Part shown: one piece after another, positions 20,591 through 32,279 of the stretch
Numbering within the stretch: position 1 is the first letter of the stretch
Layout of the letters: the number at the start of each line of letters is the position of its first letter
NCBI GenBank assembly: GCA_037127315.1
Contig: JBBBDQ010001294.1
Location: 1,727,501-1,791,500 of the forward strand
Origin: Ascarosepion bandense
Lineage: Eukaryota; Mollusca; Cephalopoda; Sepiida; Sepiidae
Length of the DNA: 64,000 nt
Reading direction: 5' to 3'
The notes under the pieces: generated by a model
What the model saw: the letters and a program-made list of their open reading frames with translations, nothing else
Database searches by the model: none
Told to the model about the DNA's origin: nothing
Made by a program: the position numbers and the translations under genes

Positions 20591-20649
20591 CACACTGTTT
20601 AAGTAGAGGAAAACAGAGTATCCACTCAAATGCGAGTATCCATTAAAAA
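20383..20649. mobile_element. Inverted-repeat element with tRNA-like core and CA/TA microsatellite
   Basis: Ends are TTTTTTAATGGATACTCG (20383-20400) and CGAGTATCCATTAAAAA (20633-20649), continuing inward as TGGTTGAGTGG / CCACTCAAATG. The 5' arm includes an A-box-like TGGTTGAGTGG and is followed by TTTCAGATCCTGCC, a B-box-like sequence, then (CA)n(TA)n at 20534-20592. The 3' arm recurs at 60758-60791. Confidence 0.7.
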
Positions 20650-20674
20650 TAATATTCAAATAAATATACCTTGG

Positions 20675-20930
20675 AATCCGACTGTGGAATTCTCTTCCAA
20701 ACGATTGCTTCCCCGACGGCTACAATCTCCAGGAGTTTAAATGTAAGGTCAATAGGCACTCTTCCCATCTGCCCAACCCTCATGCTCGCTATCCTTACTC
20801 ATCTGTCACCTTCCTCCTGACATTCCCTATGTCTAACCACTCCTTCTCTTTACCTTCCCCTATGTAGCCCCATGCGCAATAGTGGCAGTGGAATGCCTTG
20901 CTTGGGGTGAGATTATTAAAAAAAAAAATC
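20675..20930 (+). mobile_element. LINE-A 3' end with tail
   Basis: GGAATTCTCTTCCAAACGATTGCTTCCCCGACGGCTACAA corresponds to the LINE-A C terminus, and TAGCCCCATGCGCAATAGTGGC...TTGCTTGGGGTGAGATTATT plus an A run is its tail. Confidence 0.75.
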
Positions 20931-21345
20931 ATTTTGAACAATTGTTTTCATCTTGGTTGATATAGATCAGAGAGTACTTGTTGTGTCTATTATAACAATA
21001 GAGACAACATTTTGACCAAGTACTCTCTGATCATTATCAAATATCCATTGATTGGTTAATATGAATTATCTCGATGATTATTGCGAAATCAGTTATTATT
21101 CTTTCATGTTGGATTTAATGTATCGCTAGCAGATCCAAGGATTGAACTCATGACCACTAAATGATACTAACACATGTACAACCAACTACTATATCCACTA
21201 CGCCAATATCCCACCATACTCGACAAGCTAATCTATATCAGTCAATCAATGGACACATGATGATGACCAGATGGTACTTAGTCGAAACATTGTGTCTATA
21301 ATAACATCTATATCAACCAAGATAAGAACAATAGTTCGAAATAAT
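20930..21345. mobile_element. TIR element with nested hairpin and tRNA-like core
   Basis: TIRs ATCTTGGTTGATATAGAT (20950-20967) and ATCTATATCAACCAAGAT (21306-21323) extend imperfectly outward to about 35 bp. An inner inverted repeat GATCAGAGAGTACTTG / CAAGTACTCTCTGATC lies at about 20966-21034. On the minus strand the core contains TGGCGTAGTGGATATAG (perfect A-box pattern) and GAGTTCAATCC (B box), so a tRNA-derived unit is enclosed. Confidence 0.75.
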
Positions 21346-21404
21346 TCCAAGATATTGAAAATTACTCATCTCGGAAATAAATACAAATTAAATAAATATG
21401 TCGG

Positions 21405-21670
21405 TTAATGCCATTTCGTAATGTTGTCTTAATTTAAATTTTTGCCAATTAAAGTTGGCTGGAAAGCATGGAGCTAGGAAGAAGTTCCACAAACCGCGAG
21501 AAAAGGAACTGTTAGCATAAAACTTATGGCTACATCTATTCAGCTCAACTGTACATTGACGAGATCTCGACTCCAGTCTCGTATTGAGAGTAAATTCAAA
21601 AAAGAGGCTAGCGAAGAATAATCTGAACAACTGCCATGAAAGTATTTATAGAAAAGGCACAGAGAGTGTA
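21405..21670 (-). pseudogene. LINE-A C-terminal coding region
   Basis: An 80-codon minus frame contains TRLESRSRQCTVELNRCSHK, FYANSSFSRGLWNFF and CFPANFNWQKFKL, the family's C terminus. It is 5'-truncated. Confidence 0.75.
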
Positions 21671-21960
21671 TCTTATAATTTACCGTATATTTGCTGTTTT
21701 CTTGATAAAACATTTTCACTGATATTTTTTTTTTTCATTATTAATAGTGTTGATTTTATATTAGCTATCTTCACTATCATAATTTTCTAGTCAATCTAAT
21801 TTCAGTTCTTTATTGATGTATTTACTCTTATTTTCATTTTATTTGACTTTATTTTAATTTTGTTGCTTTATAAATGAATCATTTTCAGTATTATTAATTT
21901 ATAGTTATTTACGCTATTTATATTGTGTAGACAATTGCGCTCGTCTTTGTTGCCATATTC
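21671..21960. other. AT-rich sequence, no gene seen
   Basis: TTATT-rich sequence resembling in texture the minisatellite at 23500-24150 (GTTGCTTTATAAATGAATCATTTTCAG). No coding signal. Confidence 0.4.
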
Positions 21961-21964
21961 ACAA

Positions 21965-23105
21965 TGTTTCAGTTGTGTTCTCTCTCTCTATATTTCAAGT
22001 TCATCCCAAAGTCGGTGATGATTTTCCTTTTACCTCCATATGTGATCAGCTACGCCTGGTTTTTCTATTTCTCCTCGTGTTACGTATTTACGGTGTTCTT
22101 GTGGCTCCCTTTCTCTTTTATATTTCCTACCACAGCTACATGGAATAGCGTAGCCACAGTCCTTATTCATGTTTTCCTTACTCGGAAAGGTTAAACCATT
22201 TTGGAAGGTCGTCCTGATATTATATGGACCTCAGATCTTTGGAATTTTTTCGATAATCCCTTCACATAGGGTAAGCAGACCGGAGCTGTTTTCTGTGTGT
22301 TGGACTCTTCTATCCCTATTTGATGGAGCAGCTGTCATGGATCCATGGTAGTTGCTACGTTGTGGGGTACTATCTATACAGGAAATTTCTTGTTCACATA
22401 TTTCTGGTCGCCACTTACGAGTTTTGCTCGTTGTTATAAGCAGCAGACGAACCCTTTATTTGCACTGTATGAGCGGTGGGAGTCAAGGTATTAACCGGTG
22501 AATGTTAGTTTGCTATATACAGCTGTCTTGAAACCATGCTCTGTTCGAAATATTACTGCATAAATGAATTCTAGTTTGTTGTTTTCTTTCTCTATTGTGA
22601 ACTGTAGCAATGATCTTATTGGATTCACATGGTCCAGTGGTAGCCGGACCTCTTACTTCTGTAGCCAGATTATGAAGGTTTCATCTACATATTTCAGCCA
22701 CAAAGTTAGCTTTAGTGATGTGGATTCTAATGCCATCTCTTTGAAGTCTTTCATGTATATGCTAGCCATTGCCGGTGATAATGGCAAACCCATTGCTAAG
22801 CCTTCATACTGCCGATATATGTCTGACCCCATCCCCAAGTGTGTTGTTTATGTACAGAAAGTCAGCATCTTCATAAAGTTATCTATTAGTATAGTAGTAC
22901 GTTCGCCTATGGATGAAACCGAGGCCAGTTTGTCCCTGACTAGCGATAGTGCTTTCTTTGTGAGTACCTTGGGGAACAAACTCACTACGGACAGGATCAC
23001 CATCTGGTTGGATTGAACGGGAATATCTGATTAATTCCATTAAATGGGCGGAGATTCGGACACACGATGGGGACTTTTCTGTTAGTGGATACGTTATATC
23101 CACTA
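21965..23105 (-). pseudogene. Penelope-like retroelement: RT and GIY-YIG-like domains
   Basis: Minus strand, N to C: YRQYEGLAMGLPLSPAMASIY, then LWLKYVDETFIIW (RT box YVDD changed to YVDE), QFTIEKENNKLEF, FKTAVYSKLTFTG, VPYVKGLSEKIPK, and CGYAIPCSCGRKYK with EHRKYVTRGEIEKPGVADHIW, which resembles the GIY-YIG-type endonuclease region of Penelope-like elements. Several frameshifts and stops occur, and the canonical GIY-YIG tyrosines are not intact. Upstream RT parts may begin near 23105. The 150-codon plus frame is its shadow. Confidence 0.8.
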
Positions 23106-23500
23106 AAATAATGACAATACCTCATCTCAGAAATATAGGCAAATTATAAACAGTTTTATACCATCTTATTACTATAGATAAAACATTTTCACTAATAAAA
23201 CATTTTCACTAATAAAACATTATCAAATTTAAGCTATCTCTTTCGGAATGCTAATTCAGCCTCCAGCCACAAACCAAAAGAGCCTCTTGTCCAGATTAGA
23301 AAAAAGCAATGATAATTTTGAAGAAAAAACTTTGAATTTCTCAATTCACTTCATGGAACATTAAAATCTTATTTTAATTCTGATTTGGGCTATAAGTCCA
23401 ATTCCAGCCGAGAGTCTGGTTTTGCCAAAACGCTGATTTGGGCTGAAAATTGAGTTCATAAAATTACAACTCCGTGAAACTTCAAAACATGACATTTTAC
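23106..23500. other. No feature recognised
   Basis: AT-rich. ACATTTTCACTAATAAA is repeated near 23180-23215, and CTGATTTGGGCT is repeated near 23380 and 23430. No open frame of interest. Confidence 0.4.
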
Positions 23501-24150
23501 TATTTTTGCGTCTTAGATTAAACATTTTTACTATTATTATTTTATTACTAGCCCAGCTTCATCTTATTATTGTTGCTTTTTAGATGAAGCATTTATATTA
23601 TTATTGCTAGTTCATCTCCAGCATATTATTGTTTCATTTTAGATTAAGGTTTTATCATTATTTTATTACAAGTTTATCTTCAACATATTGTTACTTTTTG
23701 ATGAAGGATTTTTACTATCATTATTTTATTACAAGTTTAGTTATTTTATAACTAGTTTAGATGCATTGTATTATTGTTGCTTTTTACATGAAGAATTTCA
23801 CTATTATTATTTTATTACTAGTTTAGATTCATCTTATTATTGTTACTTTTTGGATTAAGCATTTTTACTATTATTTTATTAATACCCTAGTTTCATCTTA
23901 TTATTTTTGCTTTTTAGATTAAGCAATTTCACTTTTTTTCTTGGTAGTTTTATTTCATCTTATTGTTGCATTGTATTCTTACTTATATGTTTTCCCATCA
24001 CTAGTTTAGCTCAATTGTTTTATTGTTGCTTTTTTAATGAAACATTTTACCATTATTACTAATTTAGCTTCATCTGATGATTATTGATAGCGTATTCTGT
24101 TTTTAATTATTATTAGTATTACTTTATCTTAATATTGTTTACATATATAA
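23500..24150. repeat. AT-rich minisatellite, ~70-80-bp unit x8
   Basis: Units like TTTTTAGATGAAGCATTT...TATTATTATTTTATTACTAG-TTTAGCTTCATCTTATTATTGTTGC recur roughly every 70-80 bp with variable decay. Confidence 0.8.
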
Positions 24151-24269
24151 GTTACTTTAGAATTTAATCATTAGGCAAGAGATTTGAATGACGAAGAAGG
24201 AAAAAGAATAGAAATGAAACAAAGTTAGCAATATTTTTCCACTTCTACATACTTCCACGACTTTCTCAT

Positions 24270-24560
24270 AAATTCAATTTAAAATAAAAAATAAACCAAT
24301 TTGATGAGAGAGAATGAGAAAAGATAGGATGTATAGAAAAAGGACGACAAAAAGAGGGGATTGAGAAAAGGGGAGACAGAAAAAGGGGGGTCGAGTAATG
24401 GAGAAACGGCAAAAAGAGGAGATGGAAGAAAGGAGAGACGATCGATAGGGGAAAGTGAGAAAAGGAGAGATGGAGGAATGGGTGGACGCTGAAAGAGGAG
24501 ATAGAAAAAGGGGAGATGGAGGAAAAGGAGACAGAGAAAAAAGAGGCTTATACCAAAATG
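24270..24560. repeat. Purine-rich repeat (GGAGA(C/T)GGAAAAAGGGG units)
   Basis: About ten irregular units containing GAGAAAGGGGAGAC/GATGGAGGAA. Minus frames (103 and 117 codons, S/P/F/L-rich) follow from the composition. 24561-25015 shows no feature. Confidence 0.7.
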
Positions 24561-25011
24561 GCTGAAATTTAGATTGGCGACACACCCTATCCTACTCTCC
24601 CAGACGTTTAAAGAAAGGCATAAAGTAGCCAAATACCCTTTGTCCTTTCAGAGAATTTAAATCCCATAATAACAAAACTTAAAATGTAATTGCTAAAGAT
24701 TGAGAGAATAGGAAAGAGAAATGCAAAGAAAAAGAGAATTGATAGACTTCACCATGTATCAGTCCTTTATGGGTCGTTTAATGCCAGAATTGTTTTGGTT
24801 TTAAAGGTTATAAGAGTAAAATGATTTTTTTATTATTAGATTATTGTGAAAACTATACTTTCTTAAACAGAAATAAAAAAAACATGAATTAAGAAAAATA
24901 GTTTAAAGACAAGATATACAATATAAGAATTGTGGGCGTGCTGACATAAGAGAAAGACATTGATGCGTAGAGGAGAAAAGGCTGAGAGCAAAGATAGAAA
25001 TAGAAATATTC

Positions 25012-25017
<6 letters not shown>

Positions 25018-25062
<45 letters not shown>
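25018..25062. repeat. (GA)n microsatellite
   Basis: Uninterrupted GA dinucleotides of about 22 units. Confidence 0.97.
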
Positions 25063-25065
<3 letters not shown>

Positions 25066-25261
25066 GTGAAAAGTGATACTGAAAATTATATATATACGCT
25101 CTCGTACGTATATACGATTGAGCACAATAGAAAAATGGCAGACTTTATAAACAGTAGTTATTCACACATTTACGCATCGTTCATTCAGAAAAGAATCTGA
25201 ACACTCTCAGAAACTGGCGTGTGTTTAAATTGTGTATTTAACACGCTACAATCCGCCTTTC

Positions 25262-25422
25262 TACACCGAGCGCCTATAGCTTAGAGGTAGAATCGCCGAC
25301 TGATGTCAATTCGGTCGAGTTTAAATTCTGGCTAAAAGCAACAGGATGTCTAACCGTACTGTAGAGCTGTGATGCAGCGAAACAGGACTATCTGTAGATG
25401 ACTATATATATATATATATATA
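25262..25422 (+). mobile_element. SINE-C copy with (TA)n tail
   Basis: A tRNA-like head (TATAGCTTAGAGGTAGAATC, B-box-like GTCGAGTTTAAATTCTGG) is followed by GAGCTGTGATGCAGCGAAACAGGAC, TGTAGATGACTA and (TA)n. The same order, inverted, is at 61042-61195. The (TA)n 3' end is typical of a SINE moved by a LINE with simple-repeat tails. Confidence 0.75.
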
Positions 25423-25702
25423 TCAGTTGGTTAAGGGCCACACGTTAAACAGGCTTGAGCGATCATGTCTCTTTAGATTCATAACTGATTAGGCAGAAGA
25501 TTTTGTCAGAGTAGGTTCTCATTACTTTCTAGACTGCTTACCAATCAAGGTTACTGAATCCAATCTATCTTGATATTCAGCCCGTAGCTGGAGAAAGATA
25601 GATTAATGCTTTTTTGCGCGTAAGTGAATTAAACAAATTCACGTGAAATTCGAACTCGGCTCTCTGATTTCTCATTCCGAGTCGATAGCCGTTGCACCAC
25701 AA
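25423..25702 (-). mobile_element. SINE-A copy, decayed
   Basis: TCAGTTGGTTAAGGGCCACAC to GCCGTTGCACCACAAT. All landmarks are present with many substitutions, so it is older than the copies near 33.7 and 62.3 kb. It adjoins the SINE-C tail. Confidence 0.8.
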
Positions 25703-26135
25703 TATTTAATCATATTACCTCATGCAAGGCAGCAAAACAACTAAGAAACAATGGGTTACATTGAAATAATAATAAAAAAGAGGACAATATTAGCATAGAA
25801 CTTACGGTTATGTCTACGTATTTCAAATAATGACAGTTTGCTACAAATCTACCACTATGAAAGTATTAGAAAAAAAGAGACCATGACTGCTTACATCCTG
25901 AATGGCGCTTGAATAGAAAAGAAGAGAAAATTACCTGTGAAGAAGAAACTGTTAGCATAGATCTTACGGTTACGTCTAGCCATTTCAACTGTAAATTGAT
26001 GAAACCTTGTTGCCGGTCTAGTACAGAGATTAAATTCATAAAGTCTAAGTACTATAGAGGAGCTTTCATCTTTACAGTTACCATGAAAATATTTATAGAA
26101 AAGGCAGAGGGAGGAAAACTTACGGTGGTGGGAAG
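25703..26135 (-). pseudogene. LINE-A tail plus two tandem C-terminal fragments
   Basis: 25710-25765 is the reverse-complement tail (ATATTACCTCATGCAAGGCAGC). 25795-25890 and 25930-26135 both carry the region ending AGCATAGA(A/T)CTTACGGTTA(T/C)GTCTA. The second is better preserved (minus frame with TRPATRFHQFTVEMARRN). Confidence 0.65.
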
Positions 26136-26189
26136 TGAGATATAATAAAACAGAAAGAATGATAACAGAAGAAGTGATTAGGAAAGATG

Positions 26190-26440
26190 AAGGGAAATTT
26201 GAGTTCATGCCTTCTCACAAGCCTTCTTTTCTCGTTATATTCCCTAAAAATTTTAACTGTCCCTTTCTGATGCTAAGTATAAGTGTAATTTCTGTTTCCA
26301 TTTTTTCTCAAACTTCGTTGTTTCTCACAGTCCGTGTAATTCCCAGCATCCTTCTGTAGAACCACATTTCTATCATCTCAATTTTGTTCTTCATCTGCGC
26401 AGTGATGCTCCAGCTTTCACTACTATAAAAGCAGTAGTGT
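26190..26440 (-). pseudogene. LINE-B RT C-terminal fragment
   Basis: TTAACTGTCCCTTTCTGATGCTAAGTATAAGTG, followed by CATCTGCGCAGTGATGCTCCAGC, is the reverse complement of the segment coding LILSIRKRQLKFLG and upstream parts. Frame broken. Confidence 0.7.
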
Positions 26441-26689
26441 GCAGAAGGGATCAGAGGGTGCGACAATTCCAGGCATCCATATTGAGTGGGGAGGGGAATT
26501 TAAATTATTTCCATTAACTTCGTTGTACAAGCGCTCTACAGTCGCACAAGCTGGTGTGAATGTGGATCCGTGTCTTGATAATCGATAAGCCCATCACCCC
26601 CACCACGGTTGACCATGGCACCACCAAACCTTTGCTCGTCACTGCATATAGACGGATCGATATTACATCAGTTTAATGCTCTTCTCTTT

Positions 26690-26815
26690 CTTTCTAACGA
26701 AAATGCTTTACTTAGCTTTTGAAAGGCATCTTTCGATATCCCAATGCGACTTCGGATTTCGGTGTCGCACTTTCCGTCCTCTTTCCGTCATCCAACGCTT
26801 TTATCCCCTGGGTCA
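26690..26815 (-). pseudogene. LINE-B fragment (RIRRRIGMAK region)
   Basis: On the minus strand the sequence near 26740-26780 encodes CDTEIRSRIGISKDAFQKL-like residues. It continues the previous fragment across about 250 bp (26441-26689) in which I recognise nothing. Confidence 0.65.
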
Positions 26816-26859
26816 TATATCCTTGAGGACTTGACCCAACGAGGACTTGACCGAACGAG

Positions 26860-27055
26860 TTTAATACCTGGCTGCAGCATTGGTGAACGAAGAAATACAG
26901 AAGTGGCTTGGCTCATGGAACGAGAACAATATACCCCAGTGATCGAAATAAAAGATTTGATTAAAAATTCCGATCACCTGAAGAAGTTCGGAGCGTACAA
27001 AGACAGAAACCCCCTGAAAATGAATATGACAATAAATAAGAGGACAGCAGTTTGA
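26860..27055 (+). other. Short coding-like stretch, unknown
   Basis: About 60 codons of balanced composition (includes RRNTEVAWLMEREQYTPVIE and FGAYKDRNPLK), open to a stop near 27055. No family recognised. It could be an exon or a retroelement remnant; no splice sites can be assigned with confidence. Confidence 0.2.
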
Positions 27056-27176
27056 ATAATGTAAATAAAGATATTCTTAGATATTCTAATTTTACTTTTT
27101 CAGCCCTGGCTAATGCCGGCGTGATTTGAACACGCACCTGCGACAGATGAAAGATGGGGAATGCGATAATGGATCA

Positions 27177-27410
27177 AAGAGAGAGAGAGAGAGAGAGAGG
27201 AAGGGAAGACGATAGAAAAGGAAAAAGAATTAAATTTGTAAGGATGGTTGGGCATGAATGCAAATATGGTCATGCATGAACAGGCATGAACAGGCATAAA
27301 ATTAGAAGATTGGTAAACAAAAGAGTCTAAACAAGCACAAATTAAAAAAGACAGGAGCAGAAATTGGAGAAGATGATGATGATGATGAGGAGGAGGAGGA
27401 GGAGGAGGCG
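27177..27410. repeat. (GA)n plus (ATG)n/(AGG)n microsatellites
   Basis: (GA)n at 27177-27199; (GAT)n then (GAG)n at about 27370-27408. The S/P-rich minus frame is a repeat translation. Confidence 0.9.
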
Positions 27411-28537
27411 GACTCAAACAAACACGCATACAAATACACACACACAAATATTGACATAGAGATTAAATACATACGCACACGCAAATACACACGCATATGG
27501 ATACAAAAACACGAATACGTACACACATACACAAATATGCACACAGAGCTTAAATACATATACGCGTATAAATATACACATAAACACATAGATAGACATA
27601 CACGCACAAATACACACACACAGACGCAATTATAGAGATTAAATACGCACACATAGAGATTAAATACACACACGCAAACAAATACACGCATACAGATATA
27701 CAAACATACACGCATTCACGCATACAGGCACAGATATGCATGTAGAGATTAGATGCACACACGTACATACATACACACACATAGGTAGACATACACACAC
27801 AAACATGCAAACATAAGCGGAAATATGCACATAGAGATTAAATACATACTCACACACAAATACACCGATACACAGAGATACACAGCATACACAAATACGT
27901 ACACACAGACACAAACATACACATGCATACTAAATACACACATGCACACAAGTACTCATACACATATATAGATACACAAGCCCACATGAATATGCGTACA
28001 GAGGCTCAAATATACAAGTAGGGATTAAATACAGACGCGCACGCAAATACGCACACATGCACACAGACACAAATATGAATTCATTCAAATACTCGCACGT
28101 GCAAACATGCATACACAACGGTGAACTCACACACAAAAATGCACTTATAGACCCATGTATACAACCATACACCTGAACGAATACAGATGCACATGCACAA
28201 AAGCAGACACGCATGTATGCGCAGATAGAAACATGAATAAAAAATAAACATACACATACACCTACAGACACACACAAGCATTTGTTAAAAAGGTACACAC
28301 ATTCGCTAACGCTTATACACGTATGAAGACGCACACAACCATAAATGCGCACACATACATGAAATCACCCATAAAAGCACATATGCATAAAACATGCCTC
28401 AGAACTTACGAACGTACAAAATGTCAATGATGAACTTATGCACATACATATTTAAGCAGACACAAACGCGGAAAAACACAAATTGGTGCATATATGCACC
28501 AACTACACATAAACTCACACATGAATTCGTTAAAAGT

Positions 28538-28585
<48 letters not shown>

Positions 28586-28930
28586 CGCGTATGAAGTCAC
28601 ACGCAAACATAAGCACACTTGCATATATCGATTCACATAGACAGAGACACTCCAAAAAAATTATGAACGCTCACAAATAATGGATTCATAAACGTACACA
28701 TTCACCTGAAAAACACATACACATTCACACAGAAAAAGAAACGTTATAAAATTCAAACGAACGCGAACACACGCAATTATACACATACTCACGAATTCAT
28801 TAAAAAACTTATTCACACAGGAATATACACATTAGCTCACACCATACATACATAAATAGACACAAATAAATTAATTCATGCATATTGAAAGCATATTCAG
28901 CCATATACAAACACATTAATGAAACTATGA
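27410..28930. repeat. Long CA-rich array with an embedded ~90-bp rhythm
   Basis: ACACACAAATACACACGCATA-type sequence for 1.5 kb. AGAGATTAAATAC (or a near variant) recurs near 27462, 27547, 27634, 27657, 27746, 27833 and 28022, often 85-95 bp apart. Pure (CA)n at 28543-28582. All C/V-rich minus frames arise from this. 28930-29356 shows no feature. Confidence 0.85.
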
Positions 28931-29356
28931 ACACATACACATGAACTCAACTACATACGCACAACGGAAGGCCAACTGGCAATACCATTGGCATGGCCAT
29001 TAGACATATGCAAATTAGTATTGAATTATTAGCCATAAAAAAATTAAAAGAAAAGAAAAAGAAATTCTGCTGTTTTTAATTTTGTTTCTCTGAAAAGAGA
29101 GCCAAACATGAAAATAAATTGGTTCTGTCAAGGATTAAATAATGTTGACGAAAAATCATTTGTCTCAGACAAAATATTCCTCTGTTATTTGGATTTCCAT
29201 TTTTGTTTTTCAGTATCCTCATAAGACGGAAGCATTTTCATCAGTGAAAAGAGGCGACAGACTCTTATTTTTCTTCCTTTTCCTAATTATTACTATTCTA
29301 AATTCACTTTTTTTCCAGTTCTGCTCTAGCTACGATTCCACTAATATGAAATGAAG

Positions 29357-29387
29357 TTACACACACACACAGACACACCCACCCACC

Positions 29388-29445
<58 letters not shown>
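29357..29445. repeat. (CA)n(TA)n microsatellite
   Basis: Interrupted CA/CCCA units followed by about 22 TA units. Confidence 0.97.
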
Positions 29446-29448
<3 letters not shown>

Positions 29449-29638
29449 CAAAGAATTTGTCACTTTAACTGAGCAGCTTCATGCCATCTTAGAAGTTTCG
29501 TGAGGAAACCATTATGCATTTATCAACGCTATGTTTCCACCCTGATATTGAGCACTTTACGATAAAAATAAAACAGTGCTTGCCAAAATAACTTTTATCA
29601 GTAAAACTACTGAAAAAAAATCTTGGCGCAACATGAAC

Positions 29639-30095
<457 letters not shown>

Positions 30096-30921
30096 TATTA
30101 CATTTATAACTAATGCTCTATTATAATTTAAAAATTAATCATTATTTTCCTAAATAAAAGACCCACACAATACTAAATTAGTTTTCTTATAACCATAATT
30201 ATGATTAAATAAACATAATTATAACATAAACATTTTTTAGCCATTTTACTCATGAAGTAATTTAAAAAAGTCCAACTTGCTGTTAAAAATTATTTACCTA
30301 TTTAAGTATTATGTTGTCCCACTAAGTAACTTACTCAGACAAGATAACTTTCTTTAAAATTAAAATTATTAACATGTTTCATTTATAACTTATACTGTAA
30401 CATAAAAAAATGGCTATTATTTTAATAAAATAACTGACCCACACAATACTAAATTGTTATTCTTGATATAATATAAATAAGTATACCACAGTTATTTAAT
30501 CCTAATTTTGACTTATACTCATAGACAGTAGTAAGAAATTTATTGTTCAATATAAAAACTTAAAATCCAACCGCCTGATTAAAATTATTGTTTACCCTTT
30601 TAAAAAATCACAGGTCCTAAAATTAAAAAGTGACATGTCTCGATCTAAGCCATCCTGCCCGCTTTCATAACTCAAATATTAAATCTCAATGGTTACATAA
30701 TTCTAAATTTTGATTGAACAATTTTGACACACCTAAATGCATTTCCTCCAACTATCACTCCCTAATTTTCTAAATAACCAGAAATTTATCTTATATTTAA
30801 AAAAATAAACCGTTTTCACTATTTATTTTAACATATCACCTGAAGAGGAACAGCTTTGTTCTGAAACATGAAAATTTTTGTGTAGTGATATGCTTTTATT
30901 AACCATTGTAATTACAAAATT

Positions 30922-30923
<2 letters not shown>
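30096..30923. other. AT-rich DNA with a diverged direct repeat
   Basis: GACCCACACAATACTAAATT occurs near 30162 and 30439 within similar surroundings (CATTTATAACT...TATTATTTT), suggesting a ~275-bp tandem pair. The rest is AT-rich without open frames. Confidence 0.5.

Positions 30924-30968
<45 letters not shown>
30924..30968. repeat. (TA)n microsatellite
   Basis: About 22 TA units. The small open frame crossing it is an artefact. Confidence 0.97.
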
Positions 30969-30972
<4 letters not shown>

Positions 30973-31059
30973 TCAAAAAGCGATGAATAAAATTTTAATA
31001 AAATCCAAAGAATATGGAAGTGAATTTACGCATTTTTTTGTTATTGACAATTTACAACA

Positions 31060-31560
31060 ATAGTGAACACAATTTTTTATTTGCATGAATAATTTTATAT
31101 TTACAACATTCTAAAAGTATGAACCAACTAATAAAATGCTATGTTTATTGTTTATTTATTATATGAAAACCATGTTTTATTCATGAATTTCTAAAAAAAA
31201 TTACTAAATTATAAGAATGAAAAATTAAAATGAAATCTTTATTATTTACCATTTTATAATATTCGAGTTTTAGTTTGAGTTTTGTTTAACGGCATGTCAA
31301 CCTCTGTGGGTTATTTAATGCAAAAACGGTGGGGTTTAAGGTATTTTTTTATGTTCGGTTATAGTGAGAAGGTTGATTTAGTCAGATTTTGATGAAAATT
31401 TTTTTATTTTATTTTAGAAAATTGTATTTTGTATAAAAATGTATTCCTGATTTTTTTTCCTTCAAAAATGTATTCGGGCAATAATTGTTTTTCCTTCAAA
31501 AATGTGTTATGGTGATAATCTTTTTTCTTAAAAAATGTATATTTTTATATAAAATTTTGG
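31060..31560. other. AT-rich DNA with R6 motif and ~45-bp tandem units
   Basis: 31284-31325 carries the R6 motif inverted (AACGGCATGTCAACCTCTGTGGGTTATTTAA). 31430-31545 has three units with TTCCTTCAAAAATGTATT/GTGTTA. Otherwise featureless. Confidence 0.5.
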
Positions 31561-31571
31561 GGGTTAACTAT

Positions 31572-31725
31572 GTACCCATAGCTAGGATCCTAACAGGTGC
31601 TACCACTCCGGGTCAGGGTTGACCTCGGAACAACAACAATTAAGATGTGGTTCGATGCTCCCAACAATCTCCCAATCGCTGGGTGCAGTTTACAGTCATA
31701 CCCAGAACTGATAAAATTCGAATCG
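31572..31725 (-). repeat. Interspersed repeat R1
   Basis: AGGTGCTACCACTCCGGGTCAGG, then CGGAACAACAACAATTAAGATGTGG and ATCTCCCAATCGCTGGGTG, matches 51600-51720 and the inverse of 52010-52165. R6 lies nearby in both places. Small open frames on both strands are not conserved. 31726-32280 is otherwise unremarkable. Confidence 0.65.
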
Positions 31726-32279
31726 AATAGTAATGTTTTGCTAACCATTCCAAAAAACCCAATTTGCCAGCTTCGCAAATTCAGATAGTTTAGGTCCAAC
31801 CTTTCTCAAGAAATCTTCGTCAGTCAAAACTTGGTTGGCGATAACTAATCTATTTGCAGATTTTGTAAGCATTTTTATAAAAAAATATATTTATTTTTCA
31901 GTAGGCCCACATCGTTACCGAAACTGACACAAGGTCAATTTAAAGTGTGTTTAACGGCAATACTGAGGAAAAATTGATCAAGCCACCACAATACTTTGCT
32001 TTTTGGTGACACCTCAGGCACCGTGCAATAAAAAACAGCCCCCTCCCGAACAAGAGGTACTACTTGGAGGAGATACTTCCCTGGGGCTTGAGCTAAATTT
32101 ATGTGAAACCTTCCTATCAAGAGTGCCAGGGTAGCATATAAAGGGGGATTAACGTATAGTTACTGGGGTTTCAGGTTTTGAATTTCTATTGACAGAGTAT
32201 TCTTAATCCTAGATGATGTTTATAAGTAAAACAAAAATGGAAAATTAAAAAAATGTAACCTGAGATATAAAACAATTTG

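Noticed and set aside
22564..23016. 150-codon plus frame
   Set aside because: Shadow of the Penelope-like RT encoded on the minus strand.
27100..28352. Cys/Val-rich minus frames
   Set aside because: Direct translation of CACACA/CATACA repeats.
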